DNA of 19,782 bases, taken from positions 1 through 19,782 of the forward strand of contig CAITQY010000367.1 of NCBI GenBank assembly GCA_903894655.1. Direction: 5' to 3'. Position numbers and translations under genes: made by a program. Under the pieces are notes generated by a model. That model ran no database searches. It was not told the DNA's origin and saw only the letters and a program-made list of their open reading frames with translations. This document shows positions 14,268 to 19,782 of the stretch, in pieces. Origin of the DNA: an uncultured Gemmatimonadota bacterium. GTDB lineage: Bacteria > Gemmatimonadota > Gemmatimonadetes > Gemmatimonadales > Gemmatimonadaceae. Within the stretch, counting starts at the first letter, position 1. Each line of letters opens with the position of its first letter.

Positions 14268-16091
14268 ATGCGATCCTTCGGGCTCGCCCGCTTCTCCCTC
14301 GCCGCGTCCCTCGCTGCGTCCGTTTGTGGCCTCGTCGCCCTCCCCGCGCAGTTATCCGCGCAGGGCGCCGCCAAGACCAACCAGTACGGCAATCCGGCCA
14401 CGCTCAAGCCGGCGCCGACCAAGGCGGCCATCGACGTACGCGATCTGCAGATCCGTCTCTACCAGTTTGCCGACGACTCCATGCTCGGCCGTCAGGTAGG
14501 CCGGGTTGGCAACAAGAAGGGTACCGACATGATCGCCGCCGAGGTGAAGCGCCTCGGGCTGCTGCCGGCGGGCGACAACGGCACGTACTTCCAGACGCTG
14601 CCCTATCACCTGCGCAAGTTCACCGATCATTCGCGCCTTACGGTCGACGGGAATCCGATCGCGTGGAACACCGACTTCGTGGCCGTGCCGGGCCAGCGTG
14701 CGCCGCGGCCCATCACTGGGGCTGAGGTGGTGTTCGGTGGCACGCAGGGCGATTCCACCACGCAGATCTCGGCCGCCGATGCCGCCGGCAAGTTCGTGGT
14801 GTTGCTGCCCAATCCGAACGGCGCCCGTGGCGGACAGGGACAAGGCTTCGCCGTGCGCGGCGGCGGTGCTCCGGCCCGCTCACGCTTTGACGATGCCGTG
14901 GCCATCGCCACGATCGACCTCGACGCTCTCACGCCGGCCCAGCGCGTCGCGCTCAACGAGCCCATCGTGGCCACGTCGAGCGCACCGGGACGCGGCGCTC
15001 CCGCGGGTGCCGCGCGTGGGCCGGTGGATTCCATCGCGCTGCTCAAGACGCAGCTCGCCGCCTTGCAGCCGCAGGCCACGATCCGGCTTACGCGCGACGC
15101 CGCCGCGCGGTTGTTCAATCGCGGCAGCATCGACGGACTCTCGGCCGGCCTCAAGGGCGGCACGGTGACGGCGTCGTTGGACTTCGTGGAAATGCCCACC
15201 GACTGGGCGCGCAACGTGGTGGCCGTCGTGCCCGGAAGCGATCCGGTACTCAAGTACCAGTACGTCGCGATCGGCGCCCACAACGATCACGTCGGCATCA
15301 CCACGCCGGTCGACAAGGACTCGATCCGCGCTTTCAACATCGAGAAGAACAAGCTCCTACTCGCCAACAACATGCAGGGACTGGGGCCGGAGATCCTAAC
15401 CTCGATTCGCGTGAACATGGACAGCATCCGCACGGTGCATCCGAAGGCGCGCCTCGATTCCATCAACAACGGCGCTGATGATGACGGATCGGGCTCGATG
15501 GGCGTGCTGGAGATCGCCGAAGCGATGATGGCGATGCCCGTGAAGCCCAAGCGCTCCACGCTGTTCATCTGGCACACCGGTGAAGAAGGTGGCCTAGTGG
15601 GATCGGCATTCTTTACCCGCAATCCCACGGTGCCCATCGACTCGGTGGTGGCGCAGCTCAACGTGGACATGATCGGTCGCGGTCGCGCCGAGGACCTGCC
15701 CGGTGGTGGGCCGGATTATGTGGGCGTGGTCGGGTCGTTTTTCGACTCGAAGGACTTGGGCGAGACGGTGCAGACCGTGAACAAGAAGCAGGCACAGCCG
15801 CTCACGTTCGACTACAAGTTCGACGAGCCAATCGCCTGGAGCGGCTATAACAACATCTACGGCCGCAGCGATCACTTCAATTATGCGCAGCAGGGTGTGC
15901 CGATCGCGTTCTTCTTCACTGGGCTTCACGGCGACTATCACCAGCGCAGCGACGAGCCGGAGTTCATCGACTATCCGCACTACGCCAAGATCGCGAACTA
16001 CATCAAGGAGCTCGTGGTGGACGTCGGTAACGGCCCACGTCCGCGGCTCAATGGCACGAAGCCCGCGAAGCCTCGGGTAATCGTTCCGTAA
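14268..16091 (+). CDS. M28-family zinc aminopeptidase, exported, with PA-like insert
   Basis: This is a 607-residue exported metallopeptidase expected to remove N-terminal residues from peptides with two zinc ions. The ATG at 14268 is chosen for GGAG five bases upstream and a clean signal peptide ending LSA (31); a GTG at 14208 would add 20 unlikely residues. Residues 140-270 form a PA-like domain interrupted by a Gly-rich loop. The catalytic domain keeps every family residue: His338 in GAHNDHVG, Asp405 in NGADDDGSG, Glu439-Glu440 in HTGEEGG (base and ligand), Asp467 in NVDMIGR, and His558 in GDYHQRSDE. The length fits secreted M28 members with a PA domain. It is divergent from the HEAT-cyclophilin/GGT-like operon and ends at a strong hairpin. 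Its natural substrate is unknown; peptide trimming fits the surroundings. Confidence 0.93.
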   Translation: MRSFGLARFSLAASLAASVCGLVALPAQLSAQGAAKTNQYGNPATLKPAPTKAAIDVRDLQIRLYQFADDSMLGRQVGRVGNKKGTDMIAAEVKRLGLLPAGDNGTYFQTLPYHLRKFTDHSRLTVDGNPIAWNTDFVAVPGQRAPRPITGAEVVFGGTQGDSTTQISAADAAGKFVVLLPNPNGARGGQGQGFAVRGGGAPARSRFDDAVAIATIDLDALTPAQRVALNEPIVATSSAPGRGAPAGAARGPVDSIALLKTQLAALQPQATIRLTRDAAARLFNRGSIDGLSAGLKGGTVTASLDFVEMPTDWARNVVAVVPGSDPVLKYQYVAIGAHNDHVGITTPVDKDSIRAFNIEKNKLLLANNMQGLGPEILTSIRVNMDSIRTVHPKARLDSINNGADDDGSGSMGVLEIAEAMMAMPVKPKRSTLFIWHTGEEGGLVGSAFFTRNPTVPIDSVVAQLNVDMIGRGRAEDLPGGGPDYVGVVGSFFDSKDLGETVQTVNKKQAQPLTFDYKFDEPIAWSGYNNIYGRSDHFNYAQQGVPIAFFFTGLHGDYHQRSDEPEFIDYPHYAKIANYIKELVVDVGNGPRPRLNGTKPAKPRVIVP

Positions 16092-16118
16092 GCAAACGTC
16101 GCGTGAAAGGGAAAAGAC

Positions 16119-16155
16119 ACGGCGGGGCTCGGGAGTGATCTCCGGGCCCCGTTGT
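16119..16155. terminator. Bidirectional hairpin between convergent genes
   Basis: A GC-rich stem with one bulged G and a TGAT loop (16136-16139) fills the gap between the stops of the M28 gene (16091) and the PagL-like gene (16157). On the minus strand the stem is followed by GTGTCTTTTCCC, giving a U-rich run, so it should work best for the PagL-like transcript. On the plus strand the trailing sequence is only weakly U-rich. Confidence 0.7.
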
Positions 16156-16156
16156 G

Positions 16157-16882
16157 CTATCGCAGCGTCGACACGCGTACCGAGAAAATGTGCGAGTTCA
16201 TGCCGGGGTTGGCGCCACCCATGCTGGCGTTCGACAAATGATGCAGTTGGTACCCGACCGCCAGGGCCTGTCGGCTGCCGACGCGGCGCTCGAGGAAGAG
16301 CCCCGGCGCTACGGTGAAATTGGCTTGCGTGGCCTTGCCATACGGCACGACGCGCGAGAACCAGGCCACGCCGGACGTGACGTTCAATAACACGTGCGTA
16401 TTCGCGCTGAGCGACACGGCGGCTTCGGCCCCAAGTGGCGCGAAGCCCACGCCGTACGAGTCTCGGATCGTATACCGTTCGAGGCGCCGCGGGTCATTCG
16501 CCTCAGTGGGGTCCGTGGCCGGCGTCGGCACACGATTGGGCGGCGCGCCGGCGGTGACCAGCATCGCCGGCATGACCTCGCCCAACCACGCCACGTGCAC
16601 GCCGCGTACCGTGAACAGCGGACGGGACAGCTGCACGGCCACCGTGCGGAACGCGCCATCAATGGTCTCGTTGTGCGACGCCGTGCGGGTATCCACCGCC
16701 CCGCTGAGCATCACGCTGACGTGCGGCCGCTGAGCGGCGGCCTGCGCCACGTCCTGCGCCGCGACGGTCGGAGTCGCGAACGCGAACGCGAACGCGAACG
16801 CAAACGGCACCGCGGCGCGCCCGCGGCACCGCACGGCGCGACGCAGAATGCGACGCCGTGCGCGACGATCAGCAAACAGCAT
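16157..16882 (-). CDS. PagL-like outer-membrane protein (lipid A 3-O-deacylase / acyloxyacyl hydrolase family)
   Basis: This is a 241-residue predicted outer-membrane beta-barrel. The ATG at 16882 is preferred over a TTG at 16915, because GGAG lies nine bases upstream. The N-terminus is very Arg-rich, then comes a hydrophobic core made of five Phe-Ala repeats (residues 27-36) and a likely cut near TVAA (42). The C-terminal strand pair holds HHLSNAS followed by NPGMNSHIFSV, which matches the His-x-Ser motif of PagL-type enzymes (here His215 and Ser217). PagL also uses a Glu 14 residues after that His; here the place is Asn229, so activity is uncertain. If active it would trim an acyl chain from lipid A. 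It is divergent from a TonB-dependent receptor and ends at a shared hairpin. The alternative is a non-catalytic barrel of the same fold. Confidence 0.65.
   Translation of the reverse strand: MLFADRRARRRILRRAVRCRGRAAVPFAFAFAFAFATPTVAAQDVAQAAAQRPHVSVMLSGAVDTRTASHNETIDGAFRTVAVQLSRPLFTVRGVHVAWLGEVMPAMLVTAGAPPNRVPTPATDPTEANDPRRLERYTIRDSYGVGFAPLGAEAAVSLSANTHVLLNVTSGVAWFSRVVPYGKATQANFTVAPGLFLERRVGSRQALAVGYQLHHLSNASMGGANPGMNSHIFSVRVSTLR
16776..16805 (-). repeat. In-frame hexanucleotide tandem repeat in a signal peptide
   Basis: Four perfect GCGAAC units and a fifth imperfect one (GCAAAC), on the plus strand, encode the five Phe-Ala pairs that form the hydrophobic core of the PagL-like protein's signal peptide. 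Gain or loss of a unit would add or remove two residues without a frameshift. Confidence 0.9.
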
Positions 16883-16999
16883 TCTGGCGGGCTCCGGAAG
16901 GTGGTGGCGGCACAACGTTCGGGGGAATGATCGTACGGTTCGCCTTGCGGAGGGAAGGTGTCGGTGGGATCAATTCCCCAGACCTTGTACTTTATCACC
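16883..16999. promoter_or_regulatory. Divergent intergenic region between PagL-like and TonB-receptor genes
   Basis: This 117-base gap has two signals for the receptor gene that disagree. GGAGG (16949-16953) sits four bases before a GTG at 16958, which is in frame with the receptor. TACTTT (16988-16993) resembles a -10 box and lies seven bases before the ATG at 17000, as expected for a leaderless message. No -35 box is visible for either gene. Confidence 0.35.
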
Positions 17000-19357
17000 A
17001 TGCGCACACTGTTCATCGTTGCTCCCCGAGCGCGGCACCTCCTGCGCGTCCTGCTCGCCCTTGGCGTTGCCGCCCCTACCGCGCTGGCCGCGCAGTCAAC
17101 GGGAACGATCTTCGGGCGCGTGGTCAACGCCACCACGCGCGAGGCCATCGCCGGCGTCGTCGTCCGCCTGCCGCAGCGCGATTCGGGAGGTGCCCTGGCC
17201 ACCCAGTCTGATTCGGTGGGTCGTTTCGTGCTTCGCGACGTCCCCGTTGGCGTCACGCGCCTCGAATTGCGCCGGCTTGGCTTTGCGCCGGTGGTGCGCA
17301 GCGACATCGTGGTGAGTACGGCGCGCAGCACCGAGGTGCTGGTCGAGCTGACGCCGGTGGCGACCGAGCTGGCCTCGGTGACCGTAGCGCCGACGTACTT
17401 CCCGCCGTTGCCACCGGCGTCGTTCCCGGTGTCCACGCAGCGCTTCGGCGCCGAAGAAGTGCGGCGTGCCCCGGGCGTCCAGGAAGATGTGGTGCGCGCC
17501 GTGAGCGTGCTGCCCGGTGTCGGTGTCACGAGCGCGGGGCGCAATGACCTCGTGGTACGCGGCGGGGCGCCCTTCGAGAATCTGTTCACTGTTGACGGCA
17601 TCGAAGTGCCCAACATCAATCACTTCGGCACGCAGGGCTCCACCGGCGGCCCGATCTCGCTGATCAACGTGGCCTTCGTGGAAGACGCCGCACTCTCGGC
17701 CGGCGGCTTCGGCGTGCGCTACGGTGATCGTACGGCGAGCGTGACCGCGATCCGCTTACGCGAAGGCTCGCGCGATCGGATCAGTGGCTCGGTGAACGTC
17801 TCGGCCACGGGTGGCGGCGCGTATGTGGAAGGTCCGCTCGGAGACCGCGGCTCGTTCCTACTCGGTGTGCGTCGCAGCTATCTCGATTTCATTTTCAAGG
17901 CCGCTGGCTTCAGCTTTATCCCGAGCTACCGCGACCTCACCGGCAAGGCCGTCTGGCGTCCGACGTCGCGCGACCAGCTGTCGGCGGTGCTCATCGGCGC
18001 GCAGGGCACGGTCACGTTCAACAACGACACCGACGAGAATCGCTTCGAGAACTCGCGCGTGGTGGCACCACAGCAGGATCAGTATTTCTCGGGGCTGATC
18101 TGGCAGCGCACGTTGTCGAAGGGGCTGGTGACCACCACGCTGGGGCGTACGTTCACGCGCTACACCACCACGCAAAACGACTCCGGAGGTCCGGGCCGTC
18201 CACCGACGGTGCTCTTCGCGGCGAACACCACCGAGGGCGAGCAATCGCTGCGCACCGACCTGCAGTGGCAACTCACTCCGCGGGTGGAGCTCGAGACGGG
18301 CGTGATCGCCAAGTACGGTTCCGATCTGCGCTACGATCTCACGGTGCCGGGCGCGTTTCGTCGCGATGCGGCGTTCGTGGAGCGGCCGCTCCGTCGCGAC
18401 ACGTCATTCACCACCACGCGCGGCGCGATCTACACGCAGGCCACGTCGCGCCTTGGTGAGCGGCTCCGTCTCACACTGGGGGTGCGTGGCGACTGGTATG
18501 GCTATCTGAGCAACGCCCTGCGCCCCGCGCCGCGACTGAGCGCTGTCTGGCAGCATGATGCGAGCACCACGGCCTCGGTGTCGGTGGGGCGTTACTGGCA
18601 GCCGCCGCAGCTGATCTGGCTGGTCGGCGATGCGTCCAACGCGTCGCTGCGGCCCTTTGCCGCTGATCAGATGATTGCCGGCATCACGCGCACGCTGCGC
18701 GACGACGTGAAGCTGCAGGTCGAGGTGTACGGCAAGCGCTATCGGCAGTATCCGGCGCGACGCTTTCGTCCGCAGTCGGTGCTGCAGCCGTCGGGCTTTG
18801 ACGACGCCACGAATGACATTCCCTTCGGGCTCGAGCCGCTGGCGAATCTTGGCCGTGGCACGGTGGTCGGCGCCGAACTCCTGCTGCAAAAAAAGCTTTC
18901 GCAGTTGCCGGTGTACGGCCTGCTCACGATCAGCGCCAACCGCACGCGGTTTGCGGCCGTGGATGGCGTGGAACGTCCCGGCGCCTTCGATGCACCGGTG
19001 GTGGCCAACGTGCTACTCGGCTGGCGCCCCAATGCGAAGTGGGAGCTGTCCACGCGCTTGCGCACGGCCACCGGATTGCCGACGACGCCGTTCGTGGCCA
19101 GTGGTGTGCGTGAGGGGACGTTGGATTTCACGCGCTACAACGAAGGCGCGAGGCTCCCGCAATTCTTCTCCCTCGACGCGCGCATCGACCGTCGCTGGCA
19201 GATCGGAAAGTCGCAGCTCATTACGTACCTCGATGTGCAAAACGCCACCGCGCGACAGAATGTCAGCGCGGTGGCGTGGAATACCCGGTTGCGATCGCCC
19301 GAGCGACAGACGTCCATCGGCGTGCTGCCGAGTATCGGGATCGACTGGACGTTTTAG
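17000..19357 (+). CDS. TonB-dependent outer-membrane receptor with N-terminal carboxypeptidase-regulatory-like domain
   Basis: This 785-residue receptor begins with a signal peptide (cut near ALAA, residue 31). A carboxypeptidase-regulatory-like domain (about 35-118, GTIFGRVVNATTREAIAGVV) follows, then a plug domain (about 145-260). The plug carries VRAVSVLPGVGVTSAGR, DLVVRGGAPFENLFTVDGIE and AGGFGVRYGDRTASVTAIRL. The remaining roughly 520 residues are beta-barrel, ending in Phe (GIDWTF), the usual signal for barrel assembly. It lacks the SusC-type plug signature and has no SusD partner, so it is a stand-alone receptor. The ATG at 17000 has no Shine-Dalgarno site; a GTG at 16958 preceded by GGAGG would add 14 residues before the same signal peptide. 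The ligand cannot be inferred. It is divergent from the PagL-like gene and followed by a long palindrome. Confidence 0.92.
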   Translation: MRTLFIVAPRARHLLRVLLALGVAAPTALAAQSTGTIFGRVVNATTREAIAGVVVRLPQRDSGGALATQSDSVGRFVLRDVPVGVTRLELRRLGFAPVVRSDIVVSTARSTEVLVELTPVATELASVTVAPTYFPPLPPASFPVSTQRFGAEEVRRAPGVQEDVVRAVSVLPGVGVTSAGRNDLVVRGGAPFENLFTVDGIEVPNINHFGTQGSTGGPISLINVAFVEDAALSAGGFGVRYGDRTASVTAIRLREGSRDRISGSVNVSATGGGAYVEGPLGDRGSFLLGVRRSYLDFIFKAAGFSFIPSYRDLTGKAVWRPTSRDQLSAVLIGAQGTVTFNNDTDENRFENSRVVAPQQDQYFSGLIWQRTLSKGLVTTTLGRTFTRYTTTQNDSGGPGRPPTVLFAANTTEGEQSLRTDLQWQLTPRVELETGVIAKYGSDLRYDLTVPGAFRRDAAFVERPLRRDTSFTTTRGAIYTQATSRLGERLRLTLGVRGDWYGYLSNALRPAPRLSAVWQHDASTTASVSVGRYWQPPQLIWLVGDASNASLRPFAADQMIAGITRTLRDDVKLQVEVYGKRYRQYPARRFRPQSVLQPSGFDDATNDIPFGLEPLANLGRGTVVGAELLLQKKLSQLPVYGLLTISANRTRFAAVDGVERPGAFDAPVVANVLLGWRPNAKWELSTRLRTATGLPTTPFVASGVREGTLDFTRYNEGARLPQFFSLDARIDRRWQIGKSQLITYLDVQNATARQNVSAVAWNTRLRSPERQTSIGVLPSIGIDWTF

Positions 19358-19375
19358 TGTCGGCGGCTTGCACTG

Positions 19376-19498
19376 AGCGTGTTGAACCGATCACGCGGAG
19401 TACGCAGAGAGCGCAGAGGCGCAGAGTGAAAAGCATTTTTTGCGTTTCTCTGCGTGCTCTGCGCTCTCCGCATCTCTGCGTGATCAGTTCAGCATGCT
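19376..19498. repeat. Long imperfect inverted repeat rich in CGCAGAG, possible dispersed REP/MITE-like element
   Basis: Two arms of about 56 bases (19376-19432 and 19443-19498) are complementary with a few mismatches and small gaps around a T-rich centre. Each arm contains spaced CGCAGAG heptamers (for example at 19404-19425) or their complement. The outer ends match well (TGAACCGATCACGC against GCGTGATCAGTTCA). It begins 18 bases after the receptor stop and lies between convergent genes, so it may also terminate both transcripts. GCAGAG-rich palindromes of this kind recur between genes in many soil bacteria; copy number here cannot be judged from one window. Confidence 0.75.
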
Positions 19499-19526
19499 TG
19501 GAACGACGCGCATCAGTGGGCGAGGG

Positions 19527-19782
19527 CTACCGCGCCTTGCCCGTGTGATTGAGCACGATCCACAGCGTGCGGTTGTTCTCGGTGGCGCGGGCGCGGGACA
19601 CGGGAATCCACTGCTGCAGCCAGAGCACGTCGAGTCGCTTGGTCACCGACAGGGGCAATCCCGCACCGAACGAGAAACGGTTCTGATCCACGGCCACCCC
19701 GCGATCGGCCCGTGAGAGCCCCACGAACAGTTCGTTCTGCACGATGCCGATCACTGGCTGCTTCCGGAGCGTGAGGCCACCC
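19527..19782 (-). CDS. C-terminal part of DUF2490-like outer-membrane protein (runs off the window)
   Basis: Only the last 84 or so residues are inside the window, and the frame stays open to the right edge, so the 5' end is missing. The visible part reads as beta-strands of an outer-membrane barrel: QNELFVGLS, VDQNRFSFGAGLPLS, RLDVLWLQQWIP, then ENNRTLWIVLNHTGK and a TAG stop. The pattern of an Asn-Glu strand, a Asp-Gln-Asn-Arg strand and a final strand after Glu-Asn-Asn-Arg fits DUF2490 proteins, whose function is not known. It is convergent with the TonB-dependent receptor. Confidence 0.65.
   Translation of the reverse strand, partial: GGLTLRKQPVIGIVQNELFVGLSRADRGVAVDQNRFSFGAGLPLSVTKRLDVLWLQQWIPVSRARATENNRTLWIVLNHTGKAR

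Noticed and set aside
19401..19427. Spaced CGCAGAG heptamers considered as a CRISPR or tandem array
   Set aside because: There are no spacers of regular length. The units belong to the arms of one long palindrome.

Overview
The window looks like chromosome from a GC-rich, Gram-negative member of the Gemmatimonadota. Two things suggest this. Base composition is strongly GC-rich, with G/C-ending codons. The gene set is Bacteroidota-style outer-membrane machinery: a SusC/SusD pair, TonB receptors with N-terminal carboxypeptidase-regulatory-like domains, and TolB/WD40-like propeller enzymes. The assignment rests on family content and composition only. Almost every product carries a secretion signal, so this stretch encodes cell-envelope and periplasmic functions throughout. 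I see no tRNA, rRNA, CRISPR array, phage gene or transposase.

Layout from left to right: (1) a minus-strand gene for a secreted plug-only protein (18-848), divergent from (2) a SusC/RagA transporter (1026-4109) and its SusD/RagB lipoprotein (4136-5704), closed by a strong hairpin (5752-5785). (3) An unrecognised lipoprotein (5814-6836) is followed after 29 bases by an S9 prolyl-oligopeptidase-type peptidase (6866-9196). (4) Convergent with it is a two-gene minus-strand operon: a HEAT-repeat/cyclophilin protein (14124 to 12175) whose stop overlaps the start of a 992-residue protein (12178 to 9200), which joins a tricorn-like propeller and helical domain to a gamma-glutamyltransferase-type Ntn-hydrolase. 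(5) Divergent from this operon is an M28 zinc aminopeptidase with a PA-like insert (14268-16091). (6) Behind a shared bidirectional terminator lies a minus-strand PagL-like outer-membrane protein (16157-16882), divergent from a second TonB-dependent receptor (17000-19357). (7) A 123-base imperfect palindrome follows (19376-19498), then the C-terminal end of a DUF2490-like gene that runs off the right edge.

A reasonable functional reading, which is inference, is extracellular and periplasmic peptide use. A RagAB-like SusCD pair could bring oligopeptides across the outer membrane. The S9 peptidase, the M28 aminopeptidase and the GGT-like Ntn-hydrolase could trim them in the periplasm, while the HEAT-cyclophilin assists folding or proline isomerisation. 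No transcription factor is present in the window. The most unusual items are the tricorn-GGT fusion with an altered substrate pocket, the in-frame hexanucleotide repeat in the signal peptide of the PagL-like protein, the plug-only protein, and the long palindromic repeat at the right end.
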